A stretch of 64,000 nt of DNA from Nonomuraea basaltis (GCF_005893125.1 NZ_VCJS01000046.1:1-64000), one strand, 5' to 3'. Positions 34,159-43,380 are shown, numbered from the stretch's first letter. The notes: generated from the letters alone by a model not told the origin. Translations and numbers: made by a program.

Positions 34159-35017
34159 GCTTCAGCACCCTGTTGAGAATCTGCGCGACGACGAGCGTCA
34201 CGACTACCAGCGCGATGCCCATCGCCGCCGCGTATCCGAACTCGGTCTGTTCGAAGGCCACCCGGTACATCAGGGTGCCGACGACGTCGGTGGAGCCGAA
34301 CGGGCCGCCACCGGTCATGATGAACACGAAGGCGAAGGCCTGTATGGTCTGCACGACCCAGAGCACGAGCATGACTCGGAGCGGATCTCGCAGCAGCGGC
34401 AACATCACCGACCGGAACAGCCGCCACTCGCCGGCGCCCTCGACGCGGGCGGCCTCCAGCACGCTCTTGGGCAGCCGCTCGAAGGCCGCGCACAACAGCA
34501 CGATCCAGATCCCGATGCCGTGCCAGACGGTGGTGAACGCCACCGCCGGCAGGGCGCTGGCCGGGTTGCCGAGCCACTCCGTGGCCAGACCACTCAGGCC
34601 GATGCTCTTCAACGACGGGTTGATCAGCCCGAGCGTGGGGTGGTACACGAACTTCCACATGAGAGCCACGACCGCGGCCGACAACACCACCGGTGCGAAG
34701 GTCACGAAGCGAAAGAGCCGCTCCCCGTGGATGCGCTGGGTCAGCGCCCAGGCGATCGCGATCGCCGGCGGGAACAACATGCATCCGCCGACGAAGGCGA
34801 GTATGAAGGTGTTCTTCACCGCGTTGAGGTAGTCCGGATCCCCGGCCAGGCTGGTGTAGTTGGCCGGGCCGACATAGCGGGATGACCCGGTCCTGGTCCA
34901 CTCGGTGAAGGAGATGCCCACCGTGCGGACCAGAGGGTAGAGGTAGAACACCCCGAGCAGCAGCAGTGCGGGGAGCAGGAACGGGATGACGATGCGCCGC
35001 TGGGACGATCGGAACAC
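34139..35017 (-). CDS. Carbohydrate ABC transporter permease (MalF type)
   Basis: 292 residues with six predicted membrane segments and the EAA loop (LPKSVLEAARVEGAGEWRLF near 185-205). It pairs with the MalG-type gene that it overlaps and follows the binding protein by 12 bases. CUT1 systems import saccharides of two or more units or sugar derivatives, consistent with the secreted GH43 and glycosidase-like genes upstream. Confidence 0.92.
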   Translation of the reverse strand: MFRSSQRRIVIPFLLPALLLLGVFYLYPLVRTVGISFTEWTRTGSSRYVGPANYTSLAGDPDYLNAVKNTFILAFVGGCMLFPPAIAIAWALTQRIHGERLFRFVTFAPVVLSAAVVALMWKFVYHPTLGLINPSLKSIGLSGLATEWLGNPASALPAVAFTTVWHGIGIWIVLLCAAFERLPKSVLEAARVEGAGEWRLFRSVMLPLLRDPLRVMLVLWVVQTIQAFAFVFIMTGGGPFGSTDVVGTLMYRVAFEQTEFGYAAAMGIALVVVTLVVAQILNRVLKRASIEY

Positions 35018-35029
35018 GGGGCTCCCCCT

Positions 35030-36364
35030 TCAGTTGCCGTACACTCGCCGCAGCCCCTTGTCGAGGCGCTCCAGAGTCTGCGCGGCGTCCTGTTCCCCGA
35101 ACAGCAGGCGGGCGATCTCGGGGTAGACGACCTTGCTCGCCTTGCTCTCGGTGATGCCGTAGGCTCGCGGCTTCAGCGCGTCGGCAGAGGCGAGGACCTG
35201 GTCGATGCCGGGAATTCCGGGCGGGCTCGGCACACCGGTGACCGCGGACACTTCGCCGATCTCGTGGGCACGCCTCGTCTGCGTCTCCACGCTGGTCAGC
35301 CGGCGGGCCCACTCGAGAGCCAGTGGGATGTTACGGCTCTTGGCGGAGATGGACATTTGCTGCAAGGCGGCCATCAGGGCGCTCTGGTCCCCAGCGCCGC
35401 CGGGAACCGTCGGGAAGGCCACGACACCGATCTGGAAGTCCTTGGGGATCACGTCCTTCATCTCACTGACGAGCCAGGATCCCATGAGGATCATGCCCGC
35501 CTTGCCCTGGAAGAACTGGGCCTGGGCGGCGGTGAAGTCGGTTCCCTTGAAGCCTTGCAGAAAGGCGTCCTTGTCCCGCAGGTCCTGCAACATCTGCAGA
35601 CCCTTGAGGAAGCCCGGGTCCTCGGTGATGTGCCCCTTCCCCTCGGACAGAACGCCGCGGGCCTTGTCATAGCCGACCGTTCGCAACCACAGGTGGTCGC
35701 TCCACATGCCCATGTACGGCTCGAAGAGCCCCGTGAGCGCGATCGGCGCCACGCCCTTGGCCTTGAGGGCGTCGCTCGCGGCGATCAGATCGTCCCAGGT
35801 CGCCGGGGGTTTGAGGGCATTGTCCTTGAACAGCTTGGCGTTGTAGAACAGCACGTGCAAGGACAACTCGGACGGGACGCCGTAGACGCCCCCGCTCTTC
35901 GGGTGCGACATGAACGCGCGGACCGTCGGGCTGAAGCGATCCAGCCAGGGCTTGCCGGTCTGAGGGTCGTTCTGCTGCAGGTAGGGCTTCAGGTCGAGCA
36001 GCGCCCCGTCGTCCGCCCACTCGACCAGGCTGGGGTTCGTGCCGTCGAACATGCCGTAGTCGACGTCCGGCGGAGTTCCTGCCCGCCAGCGCTGCTCGAT
36101 GCCGGGCCGCGCCTGCGTGTTGGCGAAGGTCAGCGAAATATCGGCGCCCTTGTAGTCCTTCCCCAACTGGGCGGCAAGATCTTCCAGGAGTCGCAGGCCG
36201 GGAGTCCCCTTCGCCGACAGCACACCGACCTCGATCTTGCCGCCCTTGATGGCGTCGTGCCAGCCGGCGGCAGCGGGACCGGCGTTCGCGGCCTCCTGCC
36301 TGCCGGCACAGCCGGCGAGCAGGAGCGAGCACATCGCCAGAGCCAGTATTCGCCGCTTTTTCAT
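35030..36364 (-). CDS. Extracellular sugar-binding lipoprotein
   Basis: 444 residues. MKKRRILALAMCSLLLAGCAG is a lipoprotein signal with Cys19 (LAGC). The rest is a type 1 extracellular solute-binding fold (KIEVGVLSAKGTPGLRLLED, GVYGVPSELSLHVLFYNAKL, FFQGKAGMILMGSWLVSEM). It is the first gene of an operon with two permeases and the HisD-type dehydrogenase. The upstream region (36434-36477) carries two diverged palindromes, so import is likely under the same regulator as the enzymes. Confidence 0.92.
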   Translation of the reverse strand: MKKRRILALAMCSLLLAGCAGRQEAANAGPAAAGWHDAIKGGKIEVGVLSAKGTPGLRLLEDLAAQLGKDYKGADISLTFANTQARPGIEQRWRAGTPPDVDYGMFDGTNPSLVEWADDGALLDLKPYLQQNDPQTGKPWLDRFSPTVRAFMSHPKSGGVYGVPSELSLHVLFYNAKLFKDNALKPPATWDDLIAASDALKAKGVAPIALTGLFEPYMGMWSDHLWLRTVGYDKARGVLSEGKGHITEDPGFLKGLQMLQDLRDKDAFLQGFKGTDFTAAQAQFFQGKAGMILMGSWLVSEMKDVIPKDFQIGVVAFPTVPGGAGDQSALMAALQQMSISAKSRNIPLALEWARRLTSVETQTRRAHEIGEVSAVTGVPSPPGIPGIDQVLASADALKPRAYGITESKASKVVYPEIARLLFGEQDAAQTLERLDKGLRRVYGN

Positions 36365-36433
36365 GATCTATCTCCGTTCACGGGCTACCGTCGGGCTGTT
36401 GTGGCCACCTGGAGCCCACACCACCCCGGATAG

Positions 36434-36477
36434 TTATATTCAATATTTCGAAACTAATTCCGAGAGTTTGGAAATAG
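36434..36477. promoter_or_regulatory. IclR-regulon palindromes E (transporter operon)
   Basis: TTATATTCAATATTTCGAAA (36434-36453) followed by ATTCCGAGAGTTTGGAAATA (36457-36476). Both have TTC...GAA arms like the locus motif but with more mismatches. About 70-110 bases upstream of the binding-protein start. Confidence 0.5.
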
Positions 36478-36553
36478 TATCCCCAGCTGATACCACGCAC
36501 AAGGAGATGCCCGGTGGTGTCCTCTCCGGCGCCAAGAGACGCCCGCTCTCGCG

Positions 36554-38677
36554 CTACGAGGCCGGCATCGAACTGAAGGCGACCAAGCCGTCAGTCCACA
36601 CCCCAGGCACCCGCGTGCTCTCGGTCCAGGGGTTGCGGCCGAGCGCGGCACCGTTGTGGCGGTAGATCCCGAGCTCTCCGGAAGCCGCCGTCGCGATCAG
36701 GTCGCCGAGGCCGTCACCATCGACATCCTGTACGTCGAGCCGGGCGGTGTTCGCCCACATGGTGCCGACACGGTAAGCCGACGAAGACTCCGGCCGCGCC
36801 GGGTCCCACCGCCACAACGGCGCACTGCCAGGACCGGCGGGTGAGCCGGGATGAGGCAAGATCCACAACGAGCCGTCCCCCTCCCGGATGATCAGGTCGC
36901 GCTTGCCGTCCCCGGTCGCCTCGCCGAATCGCACCACGTCCGTACCTTGCAGGCCCACCGCTATGTCCGACCAGTTGCCGGCCGACAACCACGGGCTCGA
37001 GGTGGCCCGGCCGTCATGCAGCCAGAACCGCAGATTGCCGGCCGGCATCCGGGACAGAAGGTCCGGACGGCGGTCGCCGTTGACGTCCTCCAGGATCACG
37101 GCGGCCGCGTTGTTCCAGCCGCTCATGCCGAAGACCTTGCTCGTCGGGCTCCACGCCCGTGCCGGATCCGCGGCGGAGTGCGGGTGGAACCAGACGCTGC
37201 CGGTGCCCGCGGGATCGCGGATGAACAGGTCCATCGCACCGTCCAACGTGACATCGCCAAGGGTGAGCACGTCGGGGCCGGCCCAATCGATTCCGGCCAG
37301 TTGCCTGGTGGTGCGACTCCACGGTTGCGCCGGGTCGCCGGAGTGTGGGTAGTGCCAGAGCCGCCCGTCCCGGTCCAGCCCTACAGCGTCGCCGGGTTTG
37401 ACGGGCCGGGGTCCACCTCCGGGATCGTCATCGCCCACCAGGAGCGCGGCCACGCCCGCGCTCGCCCCGGCGATGGTCGCGAGCACAGCGGCGCCGCCCT
37501 TCGCGACGGCGGTGGCCACCCCGCCGGTGGAGATGACGGCGACCCCGGTGTCCGAGGTCGACCAGGTCACCTCGGCGGTCACGTCCCGGCTCGTACCGTT
37601 GGCGAGCAAGGTGGCGCGGAAGGCGGCCGTGGCCCCCGCGTCCACGGTGGCCGACCGGGGCTCGATCCGCAACGTCGCGGCGGCCGACTGCGGCGGATTG
37701 ATGGCGAGAAGGTGGTAGCCGGCCGCCCAGCCCCCTACCCGAATGCCGACCGGCCAGGGATTCTCGCCGGCCGGAGCACCGTTGTGGTAGTAGATCCGCA
37801 GGTCGCCCGCCGCGTCGGTGGCCACGAGGTCGCCCAGCCTGTCACCGTTGAGGTCCTGCACATCGAGTCGCACGTCGTCGGCCCAGGTCGTGCCGAGCCC
37901 GTACGGGCTGGCCGGATCAGCCGCGAGCGTGGACATCCGCCGCTCGGCGCGCATCTTGACCTTCTTGCTCCAGCGCCACAGCGTCTCCCGTTTCGCTGGA
38001 CGAACAGGCTCCTCCCCGGCGGTCGCGGCCGCTGCGACACCTGGGTGAGGCAGCACCCACAGCGAACCGTCGTCCTCGCGGATCACCAGGTCACGAAGTC
38101 CGTCACCGGTCAGGTCGCCGAAGCGGACGACGTCGGTCCGTTCAAGTCCTTCGGCGATGTCGTACGGCGGCACCGTCAGCCAGGGGCTCGCGGTCGTGTT
38201 GCCGTCATGCGGCCATACCCTGAGGTTTCCGCCGGCCTGCCGGGCGAGCAGATCGGGCCGGCCGTCCCGGTCGACGTCCTCCACCAGGGCCGAGGCCACC
38301 CCGTTCCAGCCGTACATGCCGAGCACCCTGGCATCGGGTGCCCAAGCGGCCCCGTCGCGGGTCGGGTGATAGCCCACCGAGCCGTCGCCCGGGGTCCGGG
38401 TGAAGAGATCCGGCATCCCGTCGAGCGAGATGTCCGACAGCTGTAGAAGGTCCGGCGCCTGCCAGGCGCCCGCCACCGGCCGTCGGCTCTCTTCGGTCCA
38501 TGGCCGGACAGGGTCGCCCGTGTACGGGTGGATCCAGAGCTGGCCGGCGCTGTCACGGGCGACGAGATCTCCTGGGGCGACCGCGCCGGTCCTGGCCGCG
38601 GAGGAGCGCGCCGGGACGGCGAGCGTGGTCAGGCAGACCAGAACCGCCATGACCGCTTGTGGTAGGGATCTGCGCAC
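36554..38677 (-). CDS. Secreted FG-GAP repeat protein with Ig-like domain
   Basis: 707 residues from GTG 38677 (GAGGAG 7 bases upstream). N-terminal signal peptide (LPQAVMAVLVCLTTLAVPAR then SSAA). Two related halves (~30-310 and ~440-705) each contain FG-GAP/VCBS-like repeats with D-x-D-x-D-G calcium loops (DVDRDGRPDLL, DLTGDGLRDLV, DVNGDRRPDLL, DVDGDGLGDLI). They are separated by a bacterial Ig-like domain (~345-425, TLRIEPRSATVDAGATAAFR). No catalytic motif; probably a surface or substrate-binding beta-propeller. It follows the glycosidase-like gene by ten bases, same operon. Confidence 0.85.
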   Translation of the reverse strand: MRRSLPQAVMAVLVCLTTLAVPARSSAARTGAVAPGDLVARDSAGQLWIHPYTGDPVRPWTEESRRPVAGAWQAPDLLQLSDISLDGMPDLFTRTPGDGSVGYHPTRDGAAWAPDARVLGMYGWNGVASALVEDVDRDGRPDLLARQAGGNLRVWPHDGNTTASPWLTVPPYDIAEGLERTDVVRFGDLTGDGLRDLVIREDDGSLWVLPHPGVAAAATAGEEPVRPAKRETLWRWSKKVKMRAERRMSTLAADPASPYGLGTTWADDVRLDVQDLNGDRLGDLVATDAAGDLRIYYHNGAPAGENPWPVGIRVGGWAAGYHLLAINPPQSAAATLRIEPRSATVDAGATAAFRATLLANGTSRDVTAEVTWSTSDTGVAVISTGGVATAVAKGGAAVLATIAGASAGVAALLVGDDDPGGGPRPVKPGDAVGLDRDGRLWHYPHSGDPAQPWSRTTRQLAGIDWAGPDVLTLGDVTLDGAMDLFIRDPAGTGSVWFHPHSAADPARAWSPTSKVFGMSGWNNAAAVILEDVNGDRRPDLLSRMPAGNLRFWLHDGRATSSPWLSAGNWSDIAVGLQGTDVVRFGEATGDGKRDLIIREGDGSLWILPHPGSPAGPGSAPLWRWDPARPESSSAYRVGTMWANTARLDVQDVDGDGLGDLIATAASGELGIYRHNGAALGRNPWTESTRVPGVWTDGLVAFSSMPAS

Positions 38678-38687
38678 GACGATCTCC

Positions 38688-41150
38688 TCACAGAACGATG
38701 GTGGAGCCGGGCGACGCAGTCCGAGCGTGGCCGTTGACATTGATCGTCTTGAGCCCGGGCAACGGTGGGACGTGCAGGAGCACACGAGGCCGAGTGCGCC
38801 AGCGCCACTTCGCCCGGAACGTGACGTCGAGCGTCCGTCCTTTGCGCCCGAGACGGAACCGCAGGTCGGCCGGGCCGTACTGGGTCGGAATGCCGTCGAA
38901 GACGGTCTCCTCCCGCTCGCTCAGCCAGGGCAACGGGCACAGACGCAGGAGGTGGAGTTCGTCGTCCTTGAGCGCATCGTCGACCACCGCCTTGAGAAGA
39001 TGCCAGGTGACCAGCGCGGAGGTCGACAGCTGGCCCTGCATGCCGTGACGGTGCTCGTTGGAGACGAAGGTCTGCGGCGACAGTCCGGCGACCGCCAGGC
39101 TGTAGAGCCCTTCGAGAAAGCGGGGACGGTCACCGGCCCGCCACGTGTGCGACAGGTTCCAGCTGTAGCAGGGCTCGCAACTGGAGACCTCGTGAAGCAG
39201 CACAGCACGGTGAATGGGATTGGAGCGGACATCCCACAGCTGGGTGTTGGGACCGACGCGGAAGAAGTCCAGGTGTGAGCGCATCAGCGGGTCGTCGGCG
39301 TCGAACACCCCCGCCCACACGAAGAACAGCGGGCCGCCGTCCAGAAGGAACGCGTCCTGAAAGATGTGGAAGGGCCGGTCGGTGAAGTCGGCCTTGGGGA
39401 CGGGCTGTGCGGACCCGTCGGGGTGCCGCCAGGTCGGGGCCCCCTTCATCAACTCGCGGTAAGCCTTGACCAGGGCATCCTTGAACGCCTTGCGAGCGGC
39501 GTCCAGCTCGCTCGCCCGCGGATGTTCGACCCGCCGCAGGAGCCGGACCGCTGTGGCCAGCCCCTTGTAGCACCAGGCCTGGGACCAGATCCCCTGCGTT
39601 TCGAGCAGTTCGTCGGTGGCGACCGCCTTGGGCATCAAACCATGGACACCGTCGTGGTCGGTGTTCTCGCAGGAGTCCTTGACGAAGTCGCAAGCCTTGA
39701 CGATGACGTCGAGCCATTCGTCGATGAAGGCCTTGTCACCACTGAGCAGCGCGTGGTTCGCGATGCTCTGCAGGATGGCCCCGTGGTCCGACAACCAGTC
39801 GAAGGCCCGCAGGTGTGCGGGTGAACCCAGATAGCCGGGATGGAGCTGGTAGGCCGAGCCTGGCGGCTTCCTGGTGCCCTGCGTGGATTTGAACAGCCGC
39901 AGATGCTTGCGCGCGATGCCGTGTCGGCCCAAGGGGTCGAGCAACATGTGGAAGACCATCGAGGTGGGGGTGGCCCACAGCACGTCGTAGCCGAACGAGC
40001 CGGTGAGCAGCGTGTGGTCTCCTGTTTCCGGGCTCTTCTCACCGACGATCTCGGTGAGTTCGACGAACCGTCGCAGAGCCTCGTTGATGTACGGCTCGGG
40101 CGTGTGAATGGTCGCCCCTTTGTCGGCCGTGGCCGACCAGTAGGCGTTCGCCTCGGCGAGTGCTCCGTCCCACCCGAGCGCCAGCTCGCGATCGAACTCG
40201 GCGCGGGCCTGTGGCCTCATGGCCACCAGCAGGTCAATGTGCGAACCGCTCTGGACGTCCAGGGTGAGCTTGAGGTCGTAGACACGTTCGGCCGGGGTCT
40301 CTTCGAACGTCGCCTGATCGGGCCGTAGGAGCGCGGTGCCCAGGCGGATGGTGTTGTCCAGGTGCTGGATGCGTACTTCGCGCGGTTGGCCGCCCGGGTT
40401 GTAGATCGGGGCCAGCCGCATCCGGCCGGGCAACGCCGCCTGTACCGGATCGTATTCGAGTGTCACACCGTTCTCGTCGGCGTACCCGTCCCGGAAGAAC
40501 ACGTGCCGTCGCGACATCCGCACCACGAACGGGAGTTTCTGCGGTGCCCGGAGCGGGTCCACGCTTTCGATCTCGAGCCGCACCCACGCGTACAGCGGGT
40601 CGGTCTCCCGCTCGTAGTCCCCGCCTCCGCCCAAGTGGCCGAAGACGGACTGCCGGACGATCACTCCTTGCGGTAACCGCCACCGGGTCCACAGCACCGG
40701 GGCCGCCGTCTCCTGCCACCAGCCCTGCTCGCCGATGCCGAGATCGTCCTGCCACATGTACCGTTTCTGCGTCACCGGCGCGGGAAACCCGCCGTGGAAG
40801 TCAGGCGGCAGGAACTGCAACTGCATGCCCTGCCCCTGGTACTTCATCACGTTGTCCTTGGTGGACCAGGCCGGCCCCGGCTCGCACATCAGCATGCCGT
40901 TGTAGAACACGTTGAACCGGAACAGATGCCCCTTCCACCCTATGGGGGTCCACTCCTGGCGCTGCGGCGCCCACCAGGATCGAGCGATGGTCAGATTCGG
41001 TTCGGGAGTGCCGGTGGACGGGACGGCCGCCACCGATTCAGAGGGACCGGCTTCAGAGGGACCGGCGTACGCGCCTGAGGTGGCCAGCACGCTGCCCGCG
41101 GTGGCGCCACCGGCCAGCGATAAGAAGCGTCTACGGGCGAGACGGGACAT
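38688..41150 (-). CDS. Tat-exported (alpha/alpha)6 glycosidase-like protein
   Basis: 820 residues. SRLARRRFLSLAGGATAGSV is a twin-arginine signal. Residues ~60-300 form a beta-sandwich-like N-domain. ~330-700 is a helical-barrel region (YINEALRRFVELTEIVGEKS, FGYDVLWATPTSMVFHMLLD, SQAWCYKGLATAVRLLRRVE). A beta tail ends at the C-terminus. The layout is that of glycoside hydrolases with a six-hairpin barrel, but the GH family is not assigned here. An Asp-rich loop (ENTDHDGVHGLM) could hold acid residues. First gene of a two-gene unit, preceded by palindromes at 41232 and 41253. Confidence 0.75.
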   Translation of the reverse strand: MSRLARRRFLSLAGGATAGSVLATSGAYAGPSEAGPSESVAAVPSTGTPEPNLTIARSWWAPQRQEWTPIGWKGHLFRFNVFYNGMLMCEPGPAWSTKDNVMKYQGQGMQLQFLPPDFHGGFPAPVTQKRYMWQDDLGIGEQGWWQETAAPVLWTRWRLPQGVIVRQSVFGHLGGGGDYERETDPLYAWVRLEIESVDPLRAPQKLPFVVRMSRRHVFFRDGYADENGVTLEYDPVQAALPGRMRLAPIYNPGGQPREVRIQHLDNTIRLGTALLRPDQATFEETPAERVYDLKLTLDVQSGSHIDLLVAMRPQARAEFDRELALGWDGALAEANAYWSATADKGATIHTPEPYINEALRRFVELTEIVGEKSPETGDHTLLTGSFGYDVLWATPTSMVFHMLLDPLGRHGIARKHLRLFKSTQGTRKPPGSAYQLHPGYLGSPAHLRAFDWLSDHGAILQSIANHALLSGDKAFIDEWLDVIVKACDFVKDSCENTDHDGVHGLMPKAVATDELLETQGIWSQAWCYKGLATAVRLLRRVEHPRASELDAARKAFKDALVKAYRELMKGAPTWRHPDGSAQPVPKADFTDRPFHIFQDAFLLDGGPLFFVWAGVFDADDPLMRSHLDFFRVGPNTQLWDVRSNPIHRAVLLHEVSSCEPCYSWNLSHTWRAGDRPRFLEGLYSLAVAGLSPQTFVSNEHRHGMQGQLSTSALVTWHLLKAVVDDALKDDELHLLRLCPLPWLSEREETVFDGIPTQYGPADLRFRLGRKGRTLDVTFRAKWRWRTRPRVLLHVPPLPGLKTINVNGHARTASPGSTIVL

Positions 41151-41231
41151 GGGATCTCCTCCGGACGAGGGTGGGGGTGCAAACTGAGGCTCCAGCGCAG
41201 CCGATCAGTTCGTGCATGATCTGCGAGCCTC

Positions 41232-41273
41232 TATCTTCGGCATTTAGAATTTATATCTTCCATATGAGAGAAA
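41232..41273. promoter_or_regulatory. IclR-regulon palindromes F (glycosidase-like operon)
   Basis: TATCTTCGGCATTTAGAATT (from 41232) and ATATCTTCCATATGAGAG (from 41253). The first keeps the left arm and centre of the motif. 80-120 bases upstream of the 41150 start. Confidence 0.55.
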
Positions 41274-41344
41274 TCTAGCCCCCGGCACCGGCTGAAGACA
41301 ATGGTTGCCCGGAGGGCTTGCCACAATTACTCTCATATAGAGAA

Positions 41345-41368
41345 CTATCTTCTAAATATCGAAGATAG
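41345..41368. promoter_or_regulatory. IclR-regulon palindrome G (best copy, before GH43)
   Basis: CTATCTTC (41345-41352), eight central bases TAAATATC, then GAAGATAG (41361-41368): perfectly matching eight-base arms. It lies 21 bases before the GH43 ATG, on the plus strand, and faces the opposite copy F across about 90 bases. Confidence 0.7.
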
Positions 41369-41389
41369 TGTGAGAGTGAAGGAGATGCG

Positions 41390-42538
41390 ATGTCCCCCCC
41401 ATCGCCCGCTCGGCGTGGCGGCACCGTCATGGTTGTGCTCGCCATGGCTCTCCTGGCCTTGTGGCCGGCCCGTCCCGGCTCAGCGGCCGCCGCGTCCGGG
41501 CCGCTGGAGATACCGAAGAAGCTTGTCGCGCAGGACTTCCCCGACCCGGACGTCGTTCGGGTCGGGAGCACCTGGTACGCCTACGCCACCAACAACTCCG
41601 CCCACGTCCCGGTGGCGAGCGCACCGACGATCGACGGGCCTTGGACGGTACGCGGCGACGCGATGCCCGGCGGCCCGTCACCGAGCTGGGCACGGGCCGG
41701 CCGGACCTGGGCGCCCGACGTCCATGCCAACACCGACGGCACGCTGACCATGACCTACACCGCCTGGCACAGCGCTTCCGGGCGGCAGTGCATCGGCGTG
41801 GCCACGGCCACCAACCCGCTCGGCCCGTTCACCCCGTCGGGTGGCGGACCCCTGCTGTGCCCGCTCGCGATGGGCGGCGCGATCGATGCGAACACCTTCG
41901 TCGCCGCGGACGGCACGCGCTACCTGCTCTGGAAGAACGATGGCAACGCGATCTCGAGTGCCAGTACGTTATGGCTGAGCAGAACGGCGAACAACGGAAC
42001 GACACTTGTCGGCTCAGCCACCGCGTTGATCTCCGCGCCGGTGGGCCAGGTGATCGAGGCGCCGGACATCGTGCAGCGCGGCGGCCGGTTCGTCCTGTTC
42101 TACTCGGGCGGTGATTACGGCGGCTGCGGATACCTCACGTCCTACGCCACCGCCACCAGCCTGAACGGCCCCTGGACTCGCGCAGGTTCGCCGCTGATGA
42201 CGACGGCCAACACAGGGGTGTGCGGCCCGGGAGGCGCGGATGTCGTGACGGCGGCCACCGGCCTGACAGGGGGCGACAAGGTCGTCTTTCACGGCTGGGT
42301 CAACGGCGCACGGCACCTGTACTCGATCGATCTTTCCTGGGTGAACGACCTCCCGGTACAAGGCGGCAGCCGCAGATCATCCCTGGACGGGGATGGCCGC
42401 GCCGAGCTCGCCCTCGTTCAGTCCGACGGTCAGATCCGTGCCTGGCACAACGACACGGGCTTCTCCGCGATGCCCTACGGCAATTCCGTCATCATCGGCG
42501 ACGGATTCACCGACCCCGTCAACCCGATGTTCATCTGA
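41390..42538 (+). CDS. Secreted GH43-family glycoside hydrolase
   Basis: 382 residues. The N-terminal ~35 residues are a signal peptide (GGTVMVVLAMALLALWPARP, then SAAAASG). Five-bladed propeller with the GH43 triad: Asp in AQDFPDPDVVRVG (general base), Asp in GGAIDANTFVA (pKa modulator) and Glu in GQVIEAPDIVQRG (acid). Family members are arabinofuranosidases, xylosidases or arabinanases. The last ~50 residues (LDGDGRAELALVQSDGQI) are an FG-GAP-like add-on. GGAGATGCG precedes the start. Likely releases pentose-containing oligosaccharides for the adjacent importer. Confidence 0.88.
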   Translation: MSPPSPARRGGTVMVVLAMALLALWPARPGSAAAASGPLEIPKKLVAQDFPDPDVVRVGSTWYAYATNNSAHVPVASAPTIDGPWTVRGDAMPGGPSPSWARAGRTWAPDVHANTDGTLTMTYTAWHSASGRQCIGVATATNPLGPFTPSGGGPLLCPLAMGGAIDANTFVAADGTRYLLWKNDGNAISSASTLWLSRTANNGTTLVGSATALISAPVGQVIEAPDIVQRGGRFVLFYSGGDYGGCGYLTSYATATSLNGPWTRAGSPLMTTANTGVCGPGGADVVTAATGLTGGDKVVFHGWVNGARHLYSIDLSWVNDLPVQGGSRRSSLDGDGRAELALVQSDGQIRAWHNDTGFSAMPYGNSVIIGDGFTDPVNPMFI

Positions 42539-42604
42539 AACTGTTGAGCGGCGCCTGACTCGCACGCTGTTGGGCGCATGCGGGCATGACGCGGCCGGGT
42601 CAAC

Positions 42605-42636
42605 GGCGGGCTCACCGGGTGTCCGGTGAGCCCGCC
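42605..42636 (+). terminator. Strong hairpin terminator after GH43 gene
   Basis: GGCGGGCTCACCGG (42605-42618), loop GTGT, CCGGTGAGCCCGCC (42623-42636): a perfect 14-base stem with a 4-base loop, 66 bases after the stop. No U-run follows, which is normal in actinomycetes. Confidence 0.8.
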
Positions 42637-42664
42637 ACCGCACCGAGAACTCACTGTGGGAAGG

Positions 42665-42845
42665 TCAGAGGGCAGGGGTCAACCCGTTCAACGGTTGGAG
42701 CGCCCTGAGCCGCAGTAGATCCGCATTCAGCAGGTCCAGTTCCCCGATCAGCTCCAGCGCCTGCCGCCGAACCCGGGCCGCCGCCACCGTATCCCCGGCC
42801 GATTGGCGGATGTCGCTCAGGTAGGGGTGGTAACCAGTAACGCCG
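42665..42845 (-). pseudogene. Possible TPR-type regulator C-terminal fragment
   Basis: The last ~57 residues of a frame, GYHPYLSDIRQSAGDTVAAA through RALQPLNGLTPAL. The alternating Ala/Leu helices (ARVRRQALELIGELDLLNAD) recall the final TPR helix of AfsR/SARP-type regulators. Upstream the frame changes into unrelated sequence at the Tn3 relic. Very uncertain. Confidence 0.3.
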
Positions 42846-42867
42846 AAAGGGGGCAGTCTCCTGGTCA

Positions 42868-43254
42868 CGGACGTTCCTGCACGGCCGGGCGTGGACGCGT
42901 GCTGAGGGGCCGACGGCGTTGTTCGATCAGTCGGTGGCGTGGCTGCGGCGGCACCGGGTGCTGCTGCCTGGGGCGACGGTGCTGGAACGTCTGGTGGCCA
43001 GCGTCCGGGAGCAGGCCGACGAGCGCTTGTACGCGACGGTGGCGCGTCATGCGTCGTTGCGGCGGGAGCTGTCGGGGCTGCTGATGGTTCCTGAAGGGGC
43101 GCGGATGTCAGAGCTGGAGCGGCTGCGGCGGGAGATCCGCCTGTACCGCCGGGCGGGACGCGTGTCGGCTCCGCCGGTGGACGCCTTCGTCGAGCTCCTC
43201 CGCCAGGAGGCCCCGGCCCTGAGCGCCCGCACCGCCATCTGGCCGCGCACCTGA
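42868..43254 (+). pseudogene. Tn3-family transposase N-terminal fragment
   Basis: FLHGRAWTRAEGPTALFDQS then VAWLRRHRVLLPGATVLERL, VASVREQADERLYATVARHA and LLMVPEGARMSELERLRR are the DUF4158 N-terminal domain of Tn3-type transposases. The >800-residue remainder is absent. Confidence 0.75.
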
Positions 43255-43380
43255 TCACCCCACGACAGACCGGAGGTTGGTCGATCCGTGCATCATCCGC
43301 AGTCGCAGCGACAGCGGTGTCCCGCGGCGCGAACAGCCAGGGGCACTGCAGCGCCTTGGTCACCACGCCAGTACCGCGCC

